Assembly: GCA_002441045.1 (NCBI GenBank)
Contig: DJWQ01000184.1
Coordinates: 1-13,401 of the forward strand
DNA length: 13,401 nucleotides
Reading direction: 5' to 3'
DNA from: Firmicutes bacterium UBA6226
Lineage (GTDB): Bacteria; Bacillota_A; Clostridia; Peptostreptococcales; Acidaminobacteraceae
A model generated the notes under the pieces. It was given only the letters and a program-made list of their open reading frames with translations. It was not told the origin of the DNA and did no database searches. Of the stretch, positions 7,309-13,401 are shown in pieces. Position numbers and translations under genes: made by a program. How positions within the stretch are numbered: position 1 is the first letter of the stretch; the number at the start of each line of letters is the position of its first letter.

Positions 7309-8058
7309 TTATTGATTCAGTGCAACATAGAGCGTTTCATTACTCAATACTTTTCTCGAATAAGAGGTGCTATAAGTTTTGTAAGCAGAATAGTACTTTG
7401 ATAAGTTACCAGCGCCTCGATTGTATACGGATAAAATTCTCTCGTAATCTGCACCGTAATCGTTCATAAGAACATCCAAAAATTTTATGCCAAGTGCAAG
7501 ATTGTACTCTGGTTCAAAAATACGATTTGGATCATAGGTAAGCCCTAGCTCTTCGCCGAATGTTGTTGCTAGATATTTTTCGGTTACAGGTATAATTTGC
7601 ATGTAGCCTCGATCTTGAGACATGCCGACCAAGTCTTTTTCAAAATTACTTTCTACATCTATAATCGAAAGTACCAATGAATACGGGATGTCATAAATAT
7701 CAGCGTATTTAACTAGTGCGACTGCACTTTCATAATCAAGGGGTGTCGCATCTGAAATTTCTTGTGCTTTTTCTAACTGTGTTAAATCCATCGAATCAAA
7801 ATCGACAAATTTAGACAACTCTTTGTACTCCTCTACCAAGGGCTGTTGACGTTCAATCGTTTCATTAGCTTTTTCAAGTTCAGTTGATAGACTATCTATC
7901 GTTTCTTCTTGTGTATTTATCTTTTGTGTTAATTCCAAATTTGCAGTTTCATAACTTTCTAGTTTTTTATTCGTCTGAACTTGGTTTGTAATAAAGATCC
8001 CAACAACCAATAAAAGGATCGTCACCGTACCCAAAATAACGAATGATTTCTTTTTCAT
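7309..8058 (-). CDS. Membrane-anchored lytic transglycosylase (SLT domain)
   Basis: A 249-residue protein that probably cleaves peptidoglycan glycan strands at the outer membrane face. After MKKK comes one hydrophobic segment at about residues 5-24 (signal anchor), then a charged, heptad-like coiled coil at about 32-82. A C-terminal SLT domain (goose-lysozyme fold) runs from about 105 to 249. Catalytic Glu136 sits in VESNF, the conserved GxMQI appears as GYMQI at 151-155, and the YNxGxG loop as YNRGAG at 212-217. The ATG at 8058 was chosen because AAAGG lies nine bases upstream and the residues that follow form a normal signal anchor; a longer frame from upstream would add 12 unlikely residues. 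It is monocistronic, with a perfect-consensus promoter at 8124-8152, a leader hairpin at 8084-8107 and its own terminator. Confidence 0.88.
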   Translation of the reverse strand: MKKKSFVILGTVTILLLVVGIFITNQVQTNKKLESYETANLELTQKINTQEETIDSLSTELEKANETIERQQPLVEEYKELSKFVDFDSMDLTQLEKAQEISDATPLDYESAVALVKYADIYDIPYSLVLSIIDVESNFEKDLVGMSQDRGYMQIIPVTEKYLATTFGEELGLTYDPNRIFEPEYNLALGIKFLDVLMNDYGADYERILSVYNRGAGNLSKYYSAYKTYSTSYSRKVLSNETLYVALNQ

Positions 8059-8083
8059 GATCTCAACCTTTCTAAAATAATAT

Positions 8084-8107
8084 GAACATAGCAAACGCGC
8101 TATGTTC
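8084..8107 (-). promoter_or_regulatory. Hairpin in the 5' leader of the lytic transglycosylase mRNA
   Basis: GAACATAGC (8084-8092) and GCTATGTTC (8099-8107) form a perfect nine-base inverted repeat around a six-base loop. It begins about ten bases after the predicted transcription start and ends about 25 bases before the start codon. It could stabilise the mRNA 5' end, act as an operator, or be a weak attenuator, since ATATTATTTTAG follows. The choice cannot be made from sequence. Confidence 0.6.
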
Positions 8108-8123
8108 CATCATGACTTTTCAA

Positions 8124-8152
8124 ATTATAACCACAGGTTGAGTCAATGTCAA
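8124..8152 (-). promoter_or_regulatory. Perfect-consensus promoter of the lytic transglycosylase gene
   Basis: On the minus strand TTGACA (8152-8147) and TATAAT (8129-8124) are separated by exactly 17 bases, a full match to the vegetative sigma-A consensus. Such perfect promoters often need a repressor or strong start-site context; the hairpin at 8084-8107 and a GTTGTT/AACAAC repeat at 8172-8191 flank it. Confidence 0.85.
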
Positions 8153-8339
8153 TTAAGAAAATGTAACTTATGTTGTTAACCACTAAACAACTTTGGGAAT
8201 TGGCTTTTATTTCCACCTTTGAAACTCCTGTAAATGCCCATTTAGAACATACGGTCACTCGAGTGTATCTAATTGTTTTGTAATTTTTATACAAACGAAT
8301 TCCCATTTATTTACTTTTTAAGCTGTAACCCAATAAAAT
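8153..8339. other. Gene-poor spacer with no recognised gene
   Basis: This stretch is part of the roughly 350-base gap between the transglycosylase and lipoprotein genes. A minus-strand frame of 68 codons (8306-8100) crosses it, but it resembles no family I know and runs through the perfect promoter. Small symmetric elements are visible: GTTGTT/AACAAC (8172-8191), the palindrome CACTCGAGTG (8256-8265) and TTTGTA/TACAAA (8277-8295). No known riboswitch was recognised on either strand. Because a plus-strand-type terminator follows at 8340-8375, an unrecognised plus-strand small RNA is possible. Confidence 0.4.
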
Positions 8340-8375
8340 AGCGAGCTTCAATTGTGTCTGAAGCTCGCTTTTTTT
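8340..8375 (+). terminator. Strong hairpin terminator, best U-tract on the plus strand
   Basis: Eleven-base perfect arms (AGCGAGCTTCA at 8340-8350, TGAAGCTCGCT at 8359-8369) with an eight-base loop run into seven T residues (8369-8375) on the plus strand. On the minus strand the exit is only ATTTTATTGGG, so it may also end the lipoprotein transcript, which stops 39 bases away. No plus-strand gene is visible upstream of it. Confidence 0.8.
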
Positions 8376-8407
8376 AAGTGTGAATTTTGATTAAAATGCC
8401 TTATATT

Positions 8408-8869
8408 CTATTGATTTTTAAGAAAAGTTACCTCATATAATACAATAAGGTCATATAATGCGGTCCGAGAGGTATTATTAAAAAGGGTTTCCACATCATT
8501 AGGACCATAATTTGGATTATAATCGCTAAGAATGGTCTCAATTCTTGTATAAAAGTAACTATCCATTCTTGTTTTTACGATATTTTCAACCGCAATTTTA
8601 AAATCATCCTCAGAAAGCCCCTTGTCTAATTTCGAAATTTCTTCCATTAAAGCTTCATGATGCTCTGCTACATCAAATACACGCATCTCATCTTTAACCA
8701 ACTCTAGGACAATTGCCATTTCTTCAGATGGCGTTTCCTCATAATACTGTGTTTCAGAAGTTTCTTCAGTATTAAGTGTCTTACTTACCACTATTTCCGA
8801 ACGACTACAGGCTGTAACTGTAAATAGGATAAGAAGTAACATTACTGCCGCTAGTAGTTTTATCCTCAT
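8408..8869 (-). CDS. Small lipoprotein of unknown function
   Basis: A 153-residue protein with a lipoprotein signal: MRIK, a hydrophobic stretch to residue 19 and a VTAC lipobox, giving a mature lipidated N-terminus at Cys21 on the outer membrane face. After a Thr/Glu-rich linker (about 30-50) comes a roughly 100-residue region that looks mostly helical and acidic, ending in a hydrophobic helix. I recognise no family. The ATG overlaps the TGA of the winged-helix gene by four bases (ATGA), so the two are expressed together. The ribosome binding site of its own is weak (CAGG nine bases upstream), which supports translational coupling. A hairpin terminator lies 39 bases downstream. Confidence 0.75.
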   Translation of the reverse strand: MRIKLLAAVMLLLILFTVTACSRSEIVVSKTLNTEETSETQYYEETPSEEMAIVLELVKDEMRVFDVAEHHEALMEEISKLDKGLSEDDFKIAVENIVKTRMDSYFYTRIETILSDYNPNYGPNDVETLFNNTSRTALYDLIVLYEVTFLKNQ

Positions 8870-9633
8870 GGTTTAAACCTGCTGTTTTGATATGCTTGCA
8901 TCTTCATGAGTCTACTGGTGTTAATTTGCGTATTATCTGCTTGCTTATCCTCTGCTTTAATGACTGGTCCTTCTTTCTTTTGAAGCTCATTTATAAGAAC
9001 ACTAATTGTATCAGAAACTTGAGATTGTTTTGCAATTGCATATTTCTTTTTAATTCGCTCGATGTCATTTGATGCAAAAGCCAATATTATGTTTGCTTCT
9101 TTATAGCTTATTTTTTCTTCTATTAAATCAATGACTTGATCGACCAAACTATTCGTCTCTTTTTTGCTTACAAAGGATTTTGGCGTTTCATCTGAATCTG
9201 ATAGAAGATAAGCTGCAAGTTGTCTTCTTCGTTCTGCTTCAGAATCTAATTCGCTTTCTCTACTATTATTGTGAGCATCGAAGACTTCTACATCGCTTTC
9301 GTTTGACTTAAAAAAGCCTGGCTGAAACTCCTCTGTTTCCACTTCTACTGTACGTGTAATCTCTATGGCATCTTCATCACGAACGACATTACTATGTCTT
9401 CTGATCGCAGGATGCTTATGGTAGTCATTTGAAAGATAGCCTTTTAATCGAAGGGAATCAAATGCCCTTTTCGCTGTTACAGGTGAACACCCCATTGCAC
9501 TACCCAGCTCATCTGAACTGAGGTGTGCCTCCTCTTCATCAAGGCTCATCAGCACAATTAGACACATTTTTTCATAAATATCCAAATTCTCATTATTGAA
9601 TATTTCACTTCTTATGGTTTCCCAAATAGACAT
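8866..9633 (-). CDS. Winged-helix protein resembling DnaD-like/phage replication-type proteins
   Basis: A 255-residue protein. Residues 1-70 form a helix-turn-helix of the HTH_36 kind: SSDELGSAMGCSPVTAKRAF (39-58) followed by a wing-like LKGYL. A low-complexity, acidic, Ser/Glu-rich linker covers about 85-160. A second helical domain (162-220, including SYKEANIILAFASNDIERIK) resembles the C-terminal module of clostridial and phage replication-type HTH proteins, in a diverged form. It may bind DNA in replication or act as a regulator; the sequence does not decide. ATG 9633 was chosen over a GTG at 9663 because GGAGG lies five bases before it, while the GTG has no site. It is coupled to the lipoprotein by an ATGA overlap and lies 126 bases downstream of tyrS with no clear terminator or promoter between them. 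Confidence 0.7.
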   Translation of the reverse strand: MSIWETIRSEIFNNENLDIYEKMCLIVLMSLDEEEAHLSSDELGSAMGCSPVTAKRAFDSLRLKGYLSNDYHKHPAIRRHSNVVRDEDAIEITRTVEVETEEFQPGFFKSNESDVEVFDAHNNSRESELDSEAERRRQLAAYLLSDSDETPKSFVSKKETNSLVDQVIDLIEEKISYKEANIILAFASNDIERIKKKYAIAKQSQVSDTISVLINELQKKEGPVIKAEDKQADNTQINTSRLMKMQAYQNSRFKP

Positions 9634-9759
9634 ATACGCCTCCAAACGCTTTTGAGTTAACACTTTACAAAAATATCACTGAGTAGTTACAAACAAACAT
9701 CAGCAGCCATAAAAATCTATTAAATTCCAACATAAATCGAATATTCTTACAATTATAGT

Positions 9760-11007
9760 TTAATCGATTAACTGTATTCTGTGAAAGACTTTTTTACCCT
9801 TTTTAATCATTAACTGATCATCCGTAAATGAAGATAAATCTATCATCAAATTAGCATCAGTAACAACTGTCTCTTGTACGCTCACACCGTTTTGTCCGAT
9901 TAAGCGTCTGCCCTCACCCTTAGATGGTATTAAACCCAACTCAACCATCAAGTCTAGTAGCTGCACTGATTCAGCAAACTTTTCTTTTGGGAACTCAGTT
10001 GTCGGTACATTTTCAAGATTATTTCCGCCACCGAAAAGTGCCTTAGCTGCATCTAATGCTTTTCTTGCTTCTTCTTCACCATGGACGATCTTTGTAAATT
10101 CAAATGCTAAAATTTCTTTTGCTTTATTGATTTCTGATCCTTCAAGTGCACTTAATCTAAGCACTTCCTCCATTGGTAAAAACGTTAACAGTCTGAGGCA
10201 ATTTTCAACATCTGCATCTTCTACATTTCTTAAATACTGGAACAGCTCAAATGGTGATGTCTTATCAGGATCAATCCAGACGGCACCCTTTTCAGTTTTT
10301 CCCATCTTCTTACCATCACTTGTTAAAAGTAGTTTAAATGTCAAACCAAAGACCTGTTTGCTGTCCATTCTTCTTACAAGGTCTACACCTGCGATGATAT
10401 TTGACCATTGATCATTACCACCTAATTGCATTTGGCAATCAAATCTTCTTTCTAATTCTAGAAAATCATAGGATTGCATAATCATGTAGTTGAACTCTAA
10501 GAAACTTAGACCTTTTTCTAGTCTTTGCTTGAAGCACTCTGCTGTTAACATTCTGTTTACTGAAAACTTGCTTCCAATTTCTCTAATAAAAGGAATATAT
10601 TCAAGCTTATCTAACCAGTCTGCATTATTGGCAATATACCCTGACTGGCCATCTAAAGTCAGGTATTTCTCCATCTGACGGCGTAAGCCTCTTCCGTTTT
10701 CTTCAATGTCCTCAGGTGTCAACATTTTTCTCATATCCGTTTTACCCGATGGATCACCTATTTTTGCGGTACCACCACCTACTAAAGCGATTGGCTTATG
10801 ACCCGCTCTTTGCATGTGCATCATCACCATAATCTGAATAAAGTGACCTAAATGCAAACTATCTGCAGTTGGATCAAATCCAATGTAAAATGTAACGCTT
10901 TCTTTTCCAAGTAGTTCTCTTACTTCTTCTTCGTGTGTAACTTGTTCAATAAATCCTCTTTCCATAAGGATATCGAAAACATTTCTTTTGTCCGTATTTT
11001 CTTGCAT
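9760..11007 (-). CDS. tyrS: Tyrosyl-tRNA synthetase
   Basis: A 415-residue class I synthetase that charges tRNA-Tyr. The HIGH signature appears as HLGH at 52-55, tyrosine/tRNA-binding segments as YMIMQSYDF (174-182) and GGNDQWSN (196-203), and KMSKS as KMGKT at 234-238. A C-terminal S4-like RNA-binding domain occupies about 350-412 ([19 protein letters not shown]). This is the standard bacterial TyrS form and length. The ATG at 11007 has GAGGTGG five bases upstream; an in-frame GTG three codons earlier lies inside that ribosome binding site and was rejected. Expression is controlled by the T-box leader at 11093-11321. No clear terminator follows the gene, so some read-through into the winged-helix and lipoprotein pair is likely. 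Confidence 0.97.
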   Translation of the reverse strand: MQENTDKRNVFDILMERGFIEQVTHEEEVRELLGKESVTFYIGFDPTADSLHLGHFIQIMVMMHMQRAGHKPIALVGGGTAKIGDPSGKTDMRKMLTPEDIEENGRGLRRQMEKYLTLDGQSGYIANNADWLDKLEYIPFIREIGSKFSVNRMLTAECFKQRLEKGLSFLEFNYMIMQSYDFLELERRFDCQMQLGGNDQWSNIIAGVDLVRRMDSKQVFGLTFKLLLTSDGKKMGKTEKGAVWIDPDKTSPFELFQYLRNVEDADVENCLRLLTFLPMEEVLRLSALEGSEINKAKEILAFEFTKIVHGEEEARKALDAAKALFGGGNNLENVPTTEFPKEKFAESVQLLDLMVELGLIPSKGEGRRLIGQNGVSVQETVVTDANLMIDLSSFTDDQLMIKKGKKVFHRIQLID

Positions 11008-11092
11008 ACCTACCACCTCTTGTCCTCATATTCATACTCTTATTTGCATCCAGACACTTTGTCATTGGATTAAAAACACGTTTTTGGAAAAC

Positions 11093-11128
11093 AAAAAGGG
11101 TCCTCCCCGTCAAAGGACGAGAGAACCC
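11093..11128 (-). terminator. T-box intrinsic terminator upstream of tyrS
   Basis: On the minus strand GGGTTCTCTCGTC and GACGGGGAGGACCC fold into an imperfect stem with a four-base loop, followed by TTTTTGTTTT. Its 5' arm overlaps the end of the T-box antiterminator sequence, as required for a switch. It would also stop read-through from the HD-GYP gene. Confidence 0.88.
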
Positions 11129-11321
11129 GTGTTACCACCTTAATTTACAGCATCAAATTACATACTGCCTCTAAACAGCTAACGCCTGCCACGTGACGAT
11201 TTCTCGTCAAGGCTCACAAGCCATAATTCAAATCCGAACTTGCTAAGCTTTCACCATCCGCTTAGTCTCTAATTTCAATTTCAAAATTCTACTACTCTTG
11301 ATCATCACCTTTATTTAATTA
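11093..11321 (-). promoter_or_regulatory. Tyrosine T-box riboswitch leader of tyrS
   Basis: The minus-strand leader carries the T-box sequence AAGGTGGTAACACGGG (about 11141-11126), followed by the competing terminator at 11128-11093. The TGGT bulge can pair with the ACCA end of uncharged tRNA-Tyr. Upstream, a Stem I-like arm has CTAAGC/GCTTAG around a GGATGGTG loop and an AGAGA bulge. The 3' strand of the presumed specifier loop reads GAATTATGG, giving TAT (11225-11223), a Tyr codon, as the likely specifier. A TGACGA/TCGTCA hairpin with GAAA loop (11194-11209) fits Stem III. When uncharged tRNA-Tyr binds, the antiterminator forms and tyrS is read. The specifier is inferred by position and by the downstream gene. 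With the tyrS promoter this fills the 378-base gap between tyrS and the HD-GYP gene. Confidence 0.9.
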
Positions 11322-11327
11322 TTGTAA

Positions 11328-11356
11328 AGTATAAATAATTTTGATAAGTCTGTCAA
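11328..11356 (-). promoter_or_regulatory. Promoter of tyrS
   Basis: On the minus strand TTGACA (11356-11351) and TATACT (11333-11328) are separated by exactly 17 bases. Transcription would start near 11321, giving a leader of about 310 bases, a normal length for a T-box. The -35 box is only about 30 bases from the HD-GYP stop codon. Confidence 0.85.
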
Positions 11357-11385
11357 GTCTATTATTTTTAGTTTTGCATCCGTTA

Positions 11386-12585
11386 TTACATCAGTGTCTC
11401 GACAAATAACGTACGGTCCTTTACCAAATCTACAAACTTATCATTCACTTTCACCGTTGGACGCGTTGGAAAATTCGTATCCACATAGACAATAACGCCT
11501 TCAGATCCATCTGATAAGACGACTTTTTTACCCATAAAATACTCTGAAAGTCGCTTTATGAAAACATAGCAAACTTCACCGTCAAATAATTTCCCACTGT
11601 ACCAGGAGATATAATCCGCAGCCATAAGCGGTGACATCCCCTTTTTATAGGGGCGATCCGTGATCAAAGCATCAAAGACATCGCATACCATGATGATTTT
11701 TGCGAAATCATGAATTTGGCCCTCTTTTAACCTTAATGGATAACCAGAACCATCCAGTCTTTCATGATGATGAAGCGCTGCATATTTGATATTTGAAGAT
11801 ACGCCTTTTGTTCTTAATAAAATACTATAACCAAACTGAGCATGCTTTTTAATGAGTTCATACTCTTCCATCGTCACGTTGGTTGGTTTTTTTAGAACGA
11901 AATCCGGAATACTTAATTTACCAATATCAAAAAGGAGCCCTGCTTCACCAAGCTCAACCAACTCTTCTTTAGAATATCCCAGCCATTTTCCAATCATAGT
12001 TGCCAAAATAGACACCCTCACTGAGTGCTGAAAAGTATAGTCATCATTTTCTTTAAGCTGATTTAAACGCATGAGAACATCGTTATTTCGAATCATATCC
12101 GGTAATAAATCTTCAACATTCTTTCGAATTCGATCTAAGTTGAGTTCACCATCTTGCTGAATTTCATCGAAAATAGCGCGTGTATCTTCTATCGTCTTTT
12201 CATGCTTAACGTCTATTGGAACATTGCCTTCGCCTGTTAAAACGTGAATTTCCATGTTCCTGTTAACCACGCTTCTAATCGTTGGTTCATAAACATGATC
12301 ATCTATCTCTGCAAGGTCTTGCTTTAGCTTTTCCAAGTCAAAATTCACATCTGTAATTTTTGCTTTACTGATAATCTTTTCTAAATCGAGCTCAGGAGTT
12401 GAATAGGGTTCACCCTCATACTCTAAAATATAAATATCTGTAATTTTCATTTTTTCTAGTAGTGCGATGTGTCTTTGTGTTAAATGAGTTCCTCTGCTTA
12501 ATAATTCTACAATTCCTTCTGCATCAACTATTGGCGCACCTAAAATCATACCTTCAGTTAATTGATTGTAATCAACTCTTTTCAT
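11386..12585 (-). CDS. HD-GYP domain protein with altered HD motif
   Basis: A 399-residue cytoplasmic protein. Residues 1-55 are the small N-terminal module often found before clostridial HD-GYP domains (TEGMILGAPI, GTHLTQRHI). A charged helical region covers about 65-165, the HD-GYP domain about 175-350, and a short beta-rich tail follows (GSEGVIVYVDTNFPTRPTVKV). HD-GYP proteins usually hydrolyse cyclic di-GMP. Expected metal ligands are seen at His187, Asp220, His248, His273, His274 and Asp302, and DGSGYP at 278-283 is intact, but the HD dyad reads FDIGK: Phe219 (codon TTT) replaces the histidine. Activity may be lost or changed. The ATG has GGTGATG a few bases upstream. It lies 34 bases behind the DegV-family gene, so both probably share a transcript; no terminator was seen before the tyrS promoter. 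Confidence 0.9.
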   Translation of the reverse strand: MKRVDYNQLTEGMILGAPIVDAEGIVELLSRGTHLTQRHIALLEKMKITDIYILEYEGEPYSTPELDLEKIISKAKITDVNFDLEKLKQDLAEIDDHVYEPTIRSVVNRNMEIHVLTGEGNVPIDVKHEKTIEDTRAIFDEIQQDGELNLDRIRKNVEDLLPDMIRNNDVLMRLNQLKENDDYTFQHSVRVSILATMIGKWLGYSKEELVELGEAGLLFDIGKLSIPDFVLKKPTNVTMEEYELIKKHAQFGYSILLRTKGVSSNIKYAALHHHERLDGSGYPLRLKEGQIHDFAKIIMVCDVFDALITDRPYKKGMSPLMAADYISWYSGKLFDGEVCYVFIKRLSEYFMGKKVVLSDGSEGVIVYVDTNFPTRPTVKVNDKFVDLVKDRTLFVETLM

Positions 12586-12619
12586 AACATCACCATCTAC
12601 TTTCTGTTAGAACTTTCAA

Positions 12620-13401
12620 CTAAGATACTTTACTTTTGAAAAATATGGTTATCATTCCTGGACCACAGTGTGCTCCCACTGCACATCCTAATTGATTTAT
12701 TATAAACTTACTTGAACCATAAACGGTTTCAAAATGACTTTTTACTTCCAATGCTTCTTCCTCATTTAAGGTATGGGCAATACCGATGATTTGTCGATCC
12801 AATTGACTGCCATGATCTCTAATGTATTCGTATAGCTTTGCTAAAAGTTTTTTCTTTCCCTTTGCCTTGTCAAAAGGAACCAATGCCCCTTCTTGTACAT
12901 GCAAAATAGGTTTGATATTGAGAATATTACCGATGATAGCTTGTGATCGACTAACGCGACCACCCTTTAGAAGATATTCAAGATCATCCACTGAAAATAC
13001 ATGAACCATATTGCCCTTTGTCTGATCGATATACGACAAGATCGATTCAAGATCCGAACCCTCTTCTGCCATTCTCGCAACTTCAATTGCTAAAATGCCT
13101 AGCCCAAGTGAGACACACTTGGTATCTACAATGGTCATATTAAAGTTTGGAAATTCTTCTTTAATTGATTCATATGCCAACACTGCGGTTTGATAGGTCC
13201 CTGATAATACAGAAGAAAAAGCAAGATAAAGATAATGATCATCTGATTTTGCGTATTCTCTAAACTTATCAAGAAAATGACCGAGTGGAATCTGTGCTGT
13301 CTTTACTTCTGATCCTGACTTCATCGCATTGTACAAAGCGTCTGAATCAATTGTGACCCCATCTAAATGCTCTTTTCCATCTATATAGACCAATATAGGT
13401 A
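12620..13401 (-). CDS. DegV family fatty-acid-binding protein, N-terminus cut by window edge
   Basis: The frame runs in from the right edge without a start codon that fits the family. The readable part begins PILVYIDGKEHLDGVTI, which corresponds to roughly residue 25-35 of a DegV protein of about 280 residues, so only the first few dozen residues are missing. Lipid-contact signatures are present: FSSVLSGTY, DTKCVSLG, and LKGGRVSRS with the GGR(I/V)S motif. A C-terminal GPGMITIFF strand closes the domain. DegV (FakB-type) proteins bind fatty acids and can present them to the FakA kinase for phospholipid synthesis; whether this copy does so is not shown. It precedes the HD-GYP gene by 34 bases and is probably co-transcribed. 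Confidence 0.92.
   Translation of the reverse strand, partial: PILVYIDGKEHLDGVTIDSDALYNAMKSGSEVKTAQIPLGHFLDKFREYAKSDDHYLYLAFSSVLSGTYQTAVLAYESIKEEFPNFNMTIVDTKCVSLGLGILAIEVARMAEEGSDLESILSYIDQTKGNMVHVFSVDDLEYLLKGGRVSRSQAIIGNILNIKPILHVQEGALVPFDKAKGKKKLLAKLYEYIRDHGSQLDRQIIGIAHTLNEEEALEVKSHFETVYGSSKFIINQLGCAVGAHCGPGMITIFFKSKVS

Noticed and set aside
8245..8256. GAACATACGGTC, a second LexA-like site
   Set aside because: One half-site is broken (GGTC instead of GTTC), and it lies over 90 bases upstream of the nearest promoter -35 box.
8100..8306. A 68-codon minus-strand frame upstream of the lytic transglycosylase gene
   Set aside because: It crosses the perfect promoter at 8124-8152, has no clear ribosome binding site, and its translation resembles no family I know.
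9634..9759. Possible promoter for the winged-helix gene (TTTGTT with TATTTT)
   Set aside because: Both boxes are weak matches in AT-rich sequence with 16-base spacing; not strong enough to annotate.
10127..10411. A 94-codon plus-strand frame
   Set aside because: It lies wholly opposite well-conserved tyrS codons and its translation has no recognisable domain; it is a shadow frame.

Overview
The window looks like ordinary chromosome of a low-GC, Gram-positive-type bacterium, most likely a member of the Clostridia. The base composition is AT-rich, the ribosome binding sites are strong GGAGG types, and a tyrosyl T-box, a PepV dipeptidase, a DegV protein, a clostridial-style HD-GYP protein and a Firmicutes-type LexA (DinR/Cheo) box are all present. 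The genus cannot be fixed from the sequence. No transposase, integrase, tRNA, rRNA, CRISPR array or recognisable defence island was seen.

Layout, left to right. The left edge holds the first 35 codons of purA on the minus strand, with a near-consensus promoter and a PurBox-like inverted repeat upstream. Next is a minus-strand methyltransferase of the METTL25/RRNAD1-like type. Back-to-back promoters separate it from a plus-strand pair: a zinc-dependent phospholipase C-family protein and the dipeptidase PepV. A strong hairpin terminator lies between pepV and the convergent galU.

From there to the right end every gene is on the minus strand. A two-gene unit encodes a fused PD-(D/E)XK nuclease/XPD-like helicase and GalU, with an ATGA overlap and an excellent LexA box upstream. 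It is preceded by a membrane-anchored lytic transglycosylase with a perfect-consensus promoter and a leader hairpin. Upstream of that is a coupled pair, a winged-helix protein and a small lipoprotein, then tyrS with a full T-box leader. Last come an HD-GYP protein and a DegV-family protein cut by the right edge.

The genes do not form one pathway. They cover purine synthesis, peptide turnover, UDP-glucose supply, DNA repair, wall remodelling, tRNA charging and probable c-di-GMP signalling. The points most worth a second look are: the SOS-type operator over the nuclease-helicase and its coupling to galU; the loss of the HD-motif histidine in the HD-GYP protein; the candidate PurR operator at purA; and a terminator with its best U-tract on the plus strand where no plus-strand gene is visible. 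I did not find a clear, wholly new multi-gene system.
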